51,644 bases of DNA, from positions 1-51,644 of the forward strand of contig CAIMXQ010000084.1 in the NCBI GenBank assembly GCA_903845465.1. Direction: 5' to 3'. The translations under genes and the position numbers were made by a program. This document shows, piece after piece, positions 5,925-13,544 of this stretch (within the stretch, counting starts at the first letter, position 1; every line of letters begins with the position of its first letter). The DNA is from an uncultured Actinomycetes bacterium. Its GTDB lineage: Bacteria; Actinomycetota; Actinomycetes; Nanopelagicales; Nanopelagicaceae. The notes under the pieces were generated by a model. The model saw only the letters and a program-made list of their open reading frames with translations. It ran no database searches and had not been told where the DNA came from.

Positions 5925-7397
5925 CTAAGCATTTGGGAAAGTAAGTACCGCTCGGGTCTCATTGTCATCTGTCACTAAAGTAAGAGTGCCACGTAATTCA
6001 TTCTCAGTCAGAGTGCGAACAATCTGAAGTCCAAGATTTGGTGAAGTTGATATATCAAATCCTTCGGGAAAGCCAACTCCATCATCTGAAATAGTTACTG
6101 AAACTTGATTGCCTTCAATCGCGGTATGAATCCCTAGCGCAGAGCCTTCATCGGCTAACCCATGTTCAAGTGCGTTGTGAATGAGTTCAGTGATGACAAG
6201 AGCGAGCGGCGTTGCAATACGGGGTTCTAGAGAACCAAGCTTTCCGGTGCGATCAATCCTCAATTCACTCATGCGTGGGCTGAGCTCGAGTGCATGCGAA
6301 ACCAAGCTATCGAGAACTTCATCAAAGGCTACAGATGAATCTCTACTGCTTGAAAGTGTTTCATGTACCAAAGCAATAGATGCAATACGGCGCACCGCTT
6401 CATTAAGTGCAGCACTTGCCCCCGGATCTTCGATACGACGGGCTTGTAAACGAAGTAGGGCTGAGACAGTCTGTAGATTATTTTTCACTCGATGATGGAT
6501 TTCTCGGATTGTGGCGTCCTTGGTAACGAGCTCTCTTTCACGTCGACGGAGTTCAGTCACGTTATTGAGCATCACGATTGCTCCAACACGATCTTCGCCT
6601 TTTAATAAAGGAAGTACTGTGAAATCAATAGTTCCGCCCACATTCTCAATTTCTACCCGCTTAAGTGATTTTCCTGTAAGACCCATAGCGATAGTTTCTT
6701 CATGTGCATCTGGTCGCACTCGTGCAAGAGACTCTGCAACTTCTCCTAGCGCGTGGCCCTCGACTTCACTCACCCATCCAAGTCGACTAAATGCTGAACG
6801 CGCATTGGGACTTGCATATGAGACAACGCCATTAACATCGAGGCGGATAAGCCCATCTCCTACTCGCGGCGCTGGATCAAAGAGTGAACCTGCATCGGTA
6901 TATGGAAAGGTACCTTCGGCAATCATTCGGTAGAGGTTATGTGCAATTTCGCGATAGTTAAGTTCGAGTCTGCTGGGTTGACGCATTAACTCAGAATCAC
7001 GGTGACGTGAAATCACGCCAATCACATGGCCGTCAAAGATCACTGGAATCGTCTCTTCCTTGACCATGTGATCACCCATCTGTTCAGGCTGAGTATCGCG
7101 AACAATTTCAGCCTCAGATAAAGCTTGATCGATATGTGGTCGGGATCCATGTGTGATTTCATCGCCGATGAGATCGTGTGGAAAGAGAGTGGCAGCTGTT
7201 GTTGGACGGATATGTGCAACTGCCACGTAACCCGTTGGCCAACTCTTAAAATCTTTACGAAGTGGGACCCAGAGAATCAAATCTGCAAATGAGAGATCTG
7301 AGAGAAGTTGCCAATCGGCGATAAGTTCGCGAAGGCGGTAGATCTGTTCCGATGATAAAGGACTTCGGTCGCGTACATATTCTTCAATCGAGGCCAT
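5925..7397 (-). CDS. PdtaS-like cytosolic sensor histidine kinase
   Basis: A 490-aa kinase without membrane helices. A GAF-like sensor region (about 1-150) is followed by a PAS domain (about 175-285), the HisKA_2-type motif IREIHHRVKNN with the phosphorylatable His301 or His302, and an HATPase_c domain with the N box HNALEHG and the G1 box DDGVGFP. This is the PdtaS (Rv3220c) architecture. PdtaS phosphorylates PdtaR, an ANTAR-domain RNA-binding antiterminator, in starvation and redox responses. No PdtaR gene is in the window, so the partner must be elsewhere. The ATG lies six bases after the stop of the upstream DUF6912-like gene. It is convergent with whiB1. Confidence 0.9.
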   Translation of the reverse strand: MASIEEYVRDRSPLSSEQIYRLRELIADWQLLSDLSFADLILWVPLRKDFKSWPTGYVAVAHIRPTTAATLFPHDLIGDEITHGSRPHIDQALSEAEIVRDTQPEQMGDHMVKEETIPVIFDGHVIGVISRHRDSELMRQPSRLELNYREIAHNLYRMIAEGTFPYTDAGSLFDPAPRVGDGLIRLDVNGVVSYASPNARSAFSRLGWVSEVEGHALGEVAESLARVRPDAHEETIAMGLTGKSLKRVEIENVGGTIDFTVLPLLKGEDRVGAIVMLNNVTELRRRERELVTKDATIREIHHRVKNNLQTVSALLRLQARRIEDPGASAALNEAVRRIASIALVHETLSSSRDSSVAFDEVLDSLVSHALELSPRMSELRIDRTGKLGSLEPRIATPLALVITELIHNALEHGLADEGSALGIHTAIEGNQVSVTISDDGVGFPEGFDISTSPNLGLQIVRTLTENELRGTLTLVTDDNETRAVLTFPNA

Positions 7398-7403
7398 CTG
7401 AAA

Positions 7404-7793
7404 TTACCGCAGCCAGCCTTGAATATTTTCAGCAATTTCCTGTGTTGCAAACCAAGTGAGCTCTTCTCCATCGCTAGAGACTTCAAAGAGACAATCTACG
7501 TTCTCCCAGAGAAGTGGGGCAGTTAGCGAGACCGACATATCGTGACTTTCAGAGATGATGTTTGCGGGAATTTCAAAGGCTAGGACACATGCGGCACCTG
7601 AATCAGGTGACTTCATCTCAGTGGCATCTTCGGCTGCCACCATAGAAAGTGTGTATTCAATTTCTTCATCATCAAGGTCTTGGTTATCGACAATAAATTG
7701 AGAAGTTGGCGCATAGATATCGGAGACATCGAATGTCCCAGATGCAAGAAACTCCTGTACCTCTTTGGCAGTCATTGCCACATATCCACGCAT
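7404..7793 (-). CDS. DUF6912-like hypothetical protein
   Basis: A 129-aa protein of unknown function. The start MRGYVAMTAKEVQEFLASG resembles the MRVYLPAT...L..G start of the actinobacterial family I know as DUF6912, which sits in this neighbourhood in related genomes. The chain is acidic, with no signal peptide or membrane helix and no catalytic motif. It lies between the CpaE-like gene and the pdtaS-like gene, only six bases from the latter, so the two are likely co-transcribed. ATG 7793 is preceded by TAGGCT and six bases. The family name is a moderate-confidence call from memory. Confidence 0.75.
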   Translation of the reverse strand: MRGYVAMTAKEVQEFLASGTFDVSDIYAPTSQFIVDNQDLDDEEIEYTLSMVAAEDATEMKSPDSGAACVLAFEIPANIISESHDMSVSLTAPLLWENVDCLFEVSSDGEELTWFATQEIAENIQGWLR

Positions 7794-7799
7794 GAGCTA

Positions 7800-7805
7800 A
7801 GCCTA
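7800..7805 (-). promoter_or_regulatory. -10 element of the DUF6912-like gene
   Basis: TAGGCT on the minus strand, six bases before ATG 7793. Confidence 0.45.
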
Positions 7806-7812
7806 TAAGAGG

Positions 7813-8904
7813 TTATGAGATTAGTTCACCGGCAATTCGAGCTATCGCCTTACGCAGAGGGCTCTTCTCATTTGATTCCAAAAGAGTCAACTGCTCACTT
7901 TCGGCAGCATGAAGGCTCCGAGAATCGTGAGGCAATTGGAGAATTCGATGGGGGCGAAGTGGCGTCACTAGCTTCAAGAATTTTTCGCTATTTCCCGTAG
8001 TTCGTTTCTCGAGTGGGCGCTGTATATGCAGAAATGAAATTGCCGGTTTGATTGAATTGGTAGATAACTCCGCAGCGAGAGTTTTCAGTCTTGCGATTCC
8101 TAAATGATCTATAGTCGAGAGAAGGATGAGTTCGTCTGCAGCATTGCTGACCCAGATGAGCGCTTCGCTTGACCATCTCCTTCCAGTTAAATTCGCTGCA
8201 AGATCACGAATCGTGCCGATATCGATAATCATAAAGTCGAAATCAGATGTACTTCGATTGAGAGATTCAATACCTTCAGAGATTTCTGTGTTAGTTAGCT
8301 CTTGCGCCCAAAGTCCTGGAGCGATTTGGCGAGGTTCGTTACTTTCTTGAAGGCCACGTTGACCAAGCAGTGCCGCAATTGATGGTGTGAAAGCATGCGC
8401 ATCAACAAGCAAGCACTTTCTATTTTGGGCAGCGATCTCAGAAGCCAGATTAATCGCCAAGGTTGTGCAACCAATTCCTCCAGAACTTGATCCGATGGCG
8501 ATGATCTTTGCTCTTTTTGCAACATCTCTGTGAGGAGTCGGACGAATGAGAGGAGATCGCAGAGTTCCACGAATCAGCGCAATGAGATTAAGTGAAGAAT
8601 CCGGTACTTCGATGGCATCAGGATAATGAGAGTGATCTCCGGCAGATGACTGAAAGAGAATTACCTGCTTTGTAACCTTTCGCAAGTGAAGAAGTGTTTC
8701 TGGCGTTAGTCCTTCACAATCACTTGAGATGAGAAGTACACATTGTGCGCTTTCACCTTCTTTGAGGAATGCGAGAAGTGATTGACAATCAAGTGCCCGA
8801 AAGTTGATGCTCCACCCTTGTGAGAAAAGTGTGCTGGCAATGAACCCTTCGGAATCAGCGTCGCGAATTGCTGTGATTGCAATCTGTGGGTGTGCTTCAG
8901 CCAT
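7813..8904 (-). CDS. CpaE/Ssd-like MinD-family P-loop protein
   Basis: A 363-aa protein with an N-terminal receiver-like or pseudo-receiver region (about 5-115) and a MinD/ParA-type ATPase domain (about 133-360), as in CpaE pilus-localisation proteins and septum-site Ssd proteins. The nucleotide loop at about 138-148 reads GSSSGGIGCTT: the signature lysine of deviant Walker A motifs is Ser, and the P-loop lysine is Cys. ATP hydrolysis is therefore doubtful. LLVDAHAFTPSIAALLG takes the place of the usual switch I region. ATG 8904 overlaps the stop of the SAF-domain gene by eight bases and is preferred over an upstream TTG at 8916. Probably a positioning or regulatory partner of that gene. Confidence 0.78.
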   Translation of the reverse strand: MAEAHPQIAITAIRDADSEGFIASTLFSQGWSINFRALDCQSLLAFLKEGESAQCVLLISSDCEGLTPETLLHLRKVTKQVILFQSSAGDHSHYPDAIEVPDSSLNLIALIRGTLRSPLIRPTPHRDVAKRAKIIAIGSSSGGIGCTTLAINLASEIAAQNRKCLLVDAHAFTPSIAALLGQRGLQESNEPRQIAPGLWAQELTNTEISEGIESLNRSTSDFDFMIIDIGTIRDLAANLTGRRWSSEALIWVSNAADELILLSTIDHLGIARLKTLAAELSTNSIKPAISFLHIQRPLEKRTTGNSEKFLKLVTPLRPHRILQLPHDSRSLHAAESEQLTLLESNEKSPLRKAIARIAGELIS

Positions 8905-9493
8905 GCGATTGCACAACTACCAAACGTCCGCTGGTAGTTGCATCTAAGAGGTCATCGATTGCATCACGATCAATCGAGAGCGTGAGTCCTACTTCTCCCC
9001 CAAAGTTAGAGCTCTTTCTATCAATCGAGGTAACGAATACTCCGCTTGCTATGTGGTGTGGTTGCTCTGCTTTCTCACCATTTTTTGTATCGTGGAGCTG
9101 AAAGATTTCAACCACATCGCCAACTCCAACTGTCGACGGAATATCTGCAGAACGCACGCTCAAGCTGATTTGTTGGTGTGTCATCGCTACCGAATCTTCG
9201 GTAATCGCCGATCTTTCGAGTAACTCTCCACTCGATAGGTTGCGAGTAGTTATAGATCCAATCGGATTTGAAGTATGAGATGCGTACTTGGTCGATGATG
9301 GACCGAGTGAGACTGACTGCAATCCTAAGTCGTCTGCATCTAGCTGGGTTCCGGCTGCTACTGGATGTATCAATACCCAGAATTTCTCAGTGTGGTTGGC
9401 TGCAATCGACATTGCATAGGAAGCGATTAGTGCTGCTGCACAGAGAGCAACAGAGACGATTAGTCGTGAATATGTAATTTTCTTGGGAGCCAT
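8897..9493 (-). CDS. SAF-domain membrane-anchored protein (CpaB/RcpC-like)
   Basis: A 198-aa protein with a short basic N-terminus and one membrane anchor (about 9-30). A SAF domain follows (VLIHPVAAGTQLDADDL...TTRNLSSGELLERSAI, about 40-95), then a beta-rich domain (about 105-195) including VGVGDVVEIFQL. This matches CpaB/RcpC proteins of Flp-type pili, in short actinobacterial form. The downstream gene is CpaE-like, but no ATPase, prepilin or secretin gene is in the window. ATG 9493 is preceded by TATCCT and seven bases. The function is unproven; a cell-surface or envelope role is inferred. Confidence 0.8.
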   Translation of the reverse strand: MAPKKITYSRLIVSVALCAAALIASYAMSIAANHTEKFWVLIHPVAAGTQLDADDLGLQSVSLGPSSTKYASHTSNPIGSITTRNLSSGELLERSAITEDSVAMTHQQISLSVRSADIPSTVGVGDVVEIFQLHDTKNGEKAEQPHHIASGVFVTSIDRKSSNFGGEVGLTLSIDRDAIDDLLDATTSGRLVVVQSHG

Positions 9494-9500
9494 GCGGCGC

Positions 9501-9506
9501 AGGATA
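9501..9506 (-). promoter_or_regulatory. -10 element of the SAF/CpaE-like operon
   Basis: TATCCT on the minus strand, seven bases before ATG 9493. Confidence 0.45.
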
Positions 9507-9548
9507 GAGAGCGCCCATGAATACGCACCTTACTTATGCACACTACTT

Positions 9549-9577
9549 CTAAAGTGCTATGGGGGTTAGCACTTTAG
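9549..9577. promoter_or_regulatory. Perfect 11-bp inverted repeat between divergent genes
   Basis: CTAAAGTGCTA (9549-9559) and TAGCACTTTAG (9567-9577) form a perfect 11-base-pair inverted repeat around the loop TGGGGGT. It lies in the 123-base divergent spacer between the SAF-domain gene and the Rv3235-like gene, 39 bases before the latter's ATG. No gene ends here, so a terminator role is unlikely; an operator or a 5' leader hairpin is more plausible. Confidence 0.55.
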
Positions 9578-9616
9578 TTTGTTTCAACTCGCTATCGAGG
9601 ACTGCACCATCCACCC

Positions 9617-10144
9617 ATGACAACAGAACCTCAGGAACGAACATGGCGCGCAGAGCGTCCTTGGATGCAACTCATTTCCAGTACAGAAGATCCAGCGCTC
9701 TGGACCCATCCCGTACTCGATCTCTTCGCACCTCCCCCACGCGAAAAGTTTGAACAGAAGGCAAAGCTCTACCTTCTTCCTTCTACATTTGGGGAAGAAC
9801 TTGAAGCTGATGAGATGCCAGTGCCAACATCTGCTTCTGTTCTACCAGATATTCACGCATGGACGATGAAGTTCATTGTGAGCGTTGTTGAAATATGGGG
9901 CGGGAGAAGACAGCCAGCGCAATTAATCCGATGGTGTCACCGTGTGATTTATATGGAGCTCTTAAAGAAATCAGGAAGTCAGAAAGAGATTGGAAAAATT
10001 AAGAGCATCCATCAATCTCAACCGCTCGATGGGATCTGCGAGAACACAGTATTGATTCGTTATGGAGATCGCCTTCGTGCAGTAGTCATTCGATTTGAAG
10101 GCGTCGACGGACGTTGGTTGTGTACTGCTTTGGAGATGATCTAG
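9617..10144 (+). CDS. Rv3235 family protein
   Basis: A 175-aa protein of an actinobacterial family of unknown function. The C-terminal part holds the family pattern: GGRRQPAQLIRW followed by a helical segment, then VLIRYGDRLRAVVIRFEGVDGRWLCTALEM. The N-terminal 60 residues are divergent and Pro-rich around LFAPPPRE. No signal peptide or membrane helix. The gene is divergent from the SAF operon and convergent with secA, ten bases apart; Rv3235 also lies near secA1 in M. tuberculosis. No ribosome-binding site is obvious before ATG 9617. Confidence 0.85.
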   Translation: MTTEPQERTWRAERPWMQLISSTEDPALWTHPVLDLFAPPPREKFEQKAKLYLLPSTFGEELEADEMPVPTSASVLPDIHAWTMKFIVSVVEIWGGRRQPAQLIRWCHRVIYMELLKKSGSQKEIGKIKSIHQSQPLDGICENTVLIRYGDRLRAVVIRFEGVDGRWLCTALEMI

Positions 10145-10154
10145 CGAAAGCGAA

Positions 10155-12827
10155 TTAAGCGGCTCCGTGGCAGCGCTTAAATTTCTTACCGGATCCGCAA
10201 GGACATGGGCTATTGCGCGAAACATCAGTTGATGTGGCAACGCCATTTTCATCTGCTGCGGTGTATTTAAGTTGTTGGACTTGTACCGGCTTCTCTTCAA
10301 CTCCACGAGCTTTTACTTCCGAGCCATCGCCTTCGATTGTCACCTCAACATTGAAGACAAGGCTTGCTAGCTCTTCCTTAATTGCATCCATCATCGCAGA
10401 GAAGAGCTCGTAACCTTCGCGCTGGTATTCCACTAAAGGATCGCGCTGCGCCATAGCACGAAGGCCGATTCCTTCTTGGAGGTAATCCATCTCGTAGAGA
10501 TGTTCGCGCCATTTGCGATCGAGAACCGAGAGCAGAACTTTGCGCTCGAGTTCGCGTAGGACTTCGGTGCCAAGTTCTTCTTCGCGTGCTTTATATGCCT
10601 TTGCTGCATCGTCGATAATACGAGCTTCAAGGAAATCAACATCAAGTGCGGCGGCGGATCCAACTTCGGCAATGATCTGTTCTGGAGTAAATGAGATTGG
10701 ATAGAGCAGCTTGAGCGCTGTCCATAATTGTTCAAGATCCCAATCTTCGCCATAACCCTGTTGTGATGCGGCATGAACATATGCTGAAAGCGTGTCAGCG
10801 ACAAAGTCATTGACCTGTACGCCAATATCTTTTCCTTCAAGTACCAATCTACGTTCGCTATATATAACTTCGCGCTGACGGTTCATGACATCGTCATATT
10901 TCAAGACGTTCTTACGGATTTCAAAGTTCTGAGCTTCAACTTGAGTCTGGGCAGATCGAATGGCGTTAGAGACCATCTTTGATTCGATAGGTTCATCTTC
11001 AGGAAGACCAGCAGCGGCAAGTACTCGCTCAACAATTCCTGAATTAAATCGGCGCATCAAATCATCCTGAAGAGAGAGATAGAAACGTGATTCTCCAGGA
11101 TCGCCTTGACGACCAGAACGCCCGCGCAACTGGTTATCGATACGGCGGGACTCGTGGCGTTCAGTACCTAAGACGTAAAGTCCGCCGAGAGATACAACTT
11201 CCTCGTGTTCTTTAGAAATAGCATCCTTCTGCTTTGCAATTTCTGCCGCCCATGCAGCTTCATACTCAGTTGGATTATCCACTGGAGATATTCCACGTCG
11301 TTGAATTTCAAAGTCAGCCATAAATTCTGGGTTTCCACCGAGCATGATGTCGGTTCCACGACCTGCCATATTGGTTGCAACGGTTACTGCGCCCTTCGTA
11401 CCTGCGCGGGCAACGATTGCAGCTTCGCGTTCGTGGTGCTTTGCATTGAGCACTTCGTGAGGAACTCCAGCTTTCTTGAGGAAGGCAGAGAGCTCTTCTG
11501 ACTTTTCTACGCTGACGGTACCTACAAGAACAGGTTGTCCTTTGCGGTGACGTTCGACAATGTCACGAGTAACTGCAGCAAATTTTCCAACTTCTGATTT
11601 GTAAACCAGATCTGGTTGATCAATTCGTTGCATATCGCGGTTCGTAGGAATTGGAACAACGCCAAGTTTGTAGATCTGATGGAATTCGGATGCCTCAGTC
11701 ATTGCAGTACCGGTCATACCCGAAATTGTTTGGTAGAGACGGAAGTAATTCTGCAGAGTAATCGTTGCAAGAGTCTGGTTTTCATCCTTGATTTCAATAC
11801 GTTCTTTTGCTTCGAGAGCTTGGTGTAATCCCTCGCTATAACGACGGCCAGCTAGCATGCGTCCGGTGTGCTCATCCACAATCAAAAGCTCACCGTTCAT
11901 AACTACATAATCTTTATCGCGCTTGAAAAGCTCCTTGGCGCGAACTGAATTGTTGAGGTAGCCAATGAGAGTTGTGTTTGCAGCCTCGTAAAGGTTTTCG
12001 ATCTTGAGAAGTTCTTCGACTTTGGTAACCCCTTCTTCGAGAATACCAATGGTCTTCTTCTTCTCATCTACCTCGTAGTGCTTGTCGCGATCTAGTTTCG
12101 TGGCGATATTTGCAAATTCGACGTACCACTTGGTGGCCTTGTCGGCAGGTCCACTAATAATCAATGGAGTACGTGCTTCATCGATCAAAATCGAGTCAAC
12201 TTCGTCAACGACTGCGAAGAAGTGTTCGCGCTGTACGCAATCTTCGAGAGACCACGCCATATTGTCGCGAAGATAATCAAAACCAAATTCATTATTGGTG
12301 CCATAGGTAATATCTGAAAGATATGCCGCGCGCCGCTCTGCAGGAGTCATGCTGTTAAGAATGACGCCAACAGTTAATCCGAGGAAGCGATGGATACGTC
12401 CCATCCATTCGCTATCGCGCTCGGCGAGATAGTCGTTAACGGTAACAACGTGAACGCCTTTGCCAGCTAGCGCATTGAGGTAAGAGGGAAGCGTTGCAAC
12501 AAGAGTCTTTCCTTCACCAGTACGCATTTCAGCGATATTGCCTGAGTGCAGCGCTGCTCCACCCATAATTTGAACGTCGTAGTGGCGTTGTCCAAGGGTG
12601 CGTTTTGCAGCTTCGCGCACAACCGCGAATGCTTCGGGCATAAGATCGTCGAGAGTTTCGCCTTGTTCGAGGCGGCTCTTAAATTCTGTGGTCTTTGATC
12701 GTAATTGCTCATCAGATAGCGGAGATATTGAACCTTCGAAGGCATTGACCTTGTCGACGATCTTGCTGAGATCGCGAAGAATTTTTCCTTCGCCAGCTCG
12801 CATGATCCGATCGAGAATTGAAGCCAT
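10155..12827 (-). CDS. secA: Preprotein translocase ATPase SecA
   Basis: An 890-aa motor that drives unfolded preproteins through SecYEG. Visible motifs are Walker A in MRTGEGKT, the DEVDSILIDEARTPLIISG DEAD-like block, TNMAGRGTDI, and RGRSGRQGDPGES of the second helicase domain. A C-terminal Zn-binding SEC-C motif ends the protein (CPCGSGKKFKRCH). Length and motifs indicate the housekeeping SecA1 rather than accessory SecA2. The ATG has a GGAAGG ribosome-binding site seven bases upstream. It follows comF with a 38-base gap, so it may be read both from the comF promoter and from its own. Confidence 0.98.
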   Translation of the reverse strand: MASILDRIMRAGEGKILRDLSKIVDKVNAFEGSISPLSDEQLRSKTTEFKSRLEQGETLDDLMPEAFAVVREAAKRTLGQRHYDVQIMGGAALHSGNIAEMRTGEGKTLVATLPSYLNALAGKGVHVVTVNDYLAERDSEWMGRIHRFLGLTVGVILNSMTPAERRAAYLSDITYGTNNEFGFDYLRDNMAWSLEDCVQREHFFAVVDEVDSILIDEARTPLIISGPADKATKWYVEFANIATKLDRDKHYEVDEKKKTIGILEEGVTKVEELLKIENLYEAANTTLIGYLNNSVRAKELFKRDKDYVVMNGELLIVDEHTGRMLAGRRYSEGLHQALEAKERIEIKDENQTLATITLQNYFRLYQTISGMTGTAMTEASEFHQIYKLGVVPIPTNRDMQRIDQPDLVYKSEVGKFAAVTRDIVERHRKGQPVLVGTVSVEKSEELSAFLKKAGVPHEVLNAKHHEREAAIVARAGTKGAVTVATNMAGRGTDIMLGGNPEFMADFEIQRRGISPVDNPTEYEAAWAAEIAKQKDAISKEHEEVVSLGGLYVLGTERHESRRIDNQLRGRSGRQGDPGESRFYLSLQDDLMRRFNSGIVERVLAAAGLPEDEPIESKMVSNAIRSAQTQVEAQNFEIRKNVLKYDDVMNRQREVIYSERRLVLEGKDIGVQVNDFVADTLSAYVHAASQQGYGEDWDLEQLWTALKLLYPISFTPEQIIAEVGSAAALDVDFLEARIIDDAAKAYKAREEELGTEVLRELERKVLLSVLDRKWREHLYEMDYLQEGIGLRAMAQRDPLVEYQREGYELFSAMMDAIKEELASLVFNVEVTIEGDGSEVKARGVEEKPVQVQQLKYTAADENGVATSTDVSRNSPCPCGSGKKFKRCHGAA

Positions 12828-12865
12828 CGGTCTACCTTCCAGTTGCAGTACTACAGGACGCTAAA

Positions 12866-13513
12866 TCAACCCTCTAATACTAGGGGTTCGGCGACGCAGG
12901 CAGTTACGGCAGCAGCCACCTCAATCCCCTTCTCACGAAGGGCACGTGCGGCTTCACTGATAGTTGCCCCAGTTGTGACGAGGTCGTCAATCAAAAAAGC
13001 CTTTCCATTGAGGTGTTTCACAGCAATGAGGGCCCCATTGATATTTAGAAATCTATGTTTGGCATCCAGTGAGGATTGATCACGAACCTTTCTGATATGT
13101 CGTAAGTTTTCATACGTTGGTAAACCAGAATTCTCTGACAGCGTGTGGGAAAGATCTGTTATGAATTGTCTTCCGCGAAGTCGAGCGACTGCTTTTCGAG
13201 ATGGAATTGGTACCAAAAAACCAACTCCTTGTTCCTTGATGCAATACCGAAGCGCATGCATGAGCGCATTGGTGATTAGCGTATCCGCGTTAATGAGTCC
13301 ACTCTCTTTTGCGGCCAAAATAACTTTTCCTGCAATTGGCGAGTAAGGAATTGCCGAGTAAATGGGGAAATGCGGAGAACTATTAGACCAGGTTCGATAA
13401 ATGTGCGGATGCCAATAGCGTCTACATACCGAGCAAATATTTAGGCCGAGCGCTGAACAACCGATGCACCTGCTTGGAAAGATCAGCTCCTGAATCGAGC
13501 GAAGGCTTTTCAC
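12866..13513 (-). CDS. ComF family phosphoribosyltransferase-like protein
   Basis: A 215-aa protein with an N-terminal zinc-finger-like cysteine set (FPSRCIGCSALGLNICSVC, about 13-31) and a C-terminal PRTase-type fold. The fold has the PRPP loop FLIDDLVTTGATISEA and the LVPIPSRKAVARLRG segment. ComF proteins are tied to DNA uptake in competent bacteria, but many genomes carry them without a known uptake system, so the role here is open. It starts with GTG 13513, preceded by CATAAT and six bases, 31 bases after mtrB. In M. tuberculosis a comF-like gene also lies between mtrB and secA1. Confidence 0.88.
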   Translation of the reverse strand: MKSLRSIQELIFPSRCIGCSALGLNICSVCRRYWHPHIYRTWSNSSPHFPIYSAIPYSPIAGKVILAAKESGLINADTLITNALMHALRYCIKEQGVGFLVPIPSRKAVARLRGRQFITDLSHTLSENSGLPTYENLRHIRKVRDQSSLDAKHRFLNINGALIAVKHLNGKAFLIDDLVTTGATISEAARALREKGIEVAAAVTACVAEPLVLEG

Positions 13514-13519
13514 TCATTC

Positions 13520-13525
13520 ATTATG
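13520..13525 (-). promoter_or_regulatory. -10 element of comF
   Basis: CATAAT on the minus strand, five of six bases matching TATAAT, six bases before GTG 13513. Confidence 0.5.
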
Positions 13526-13544
13526 AGTGAAACCCAATCGGGGG

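Noticed and set aside
9549..9577. CIRCE element (HrcA site)
   Set aside because: CIRCE is TTAGCACTC-N9-GAGTGCTAA; here the half-sites are in the opposite order with seven bases between them, and no chaperone gene is near.
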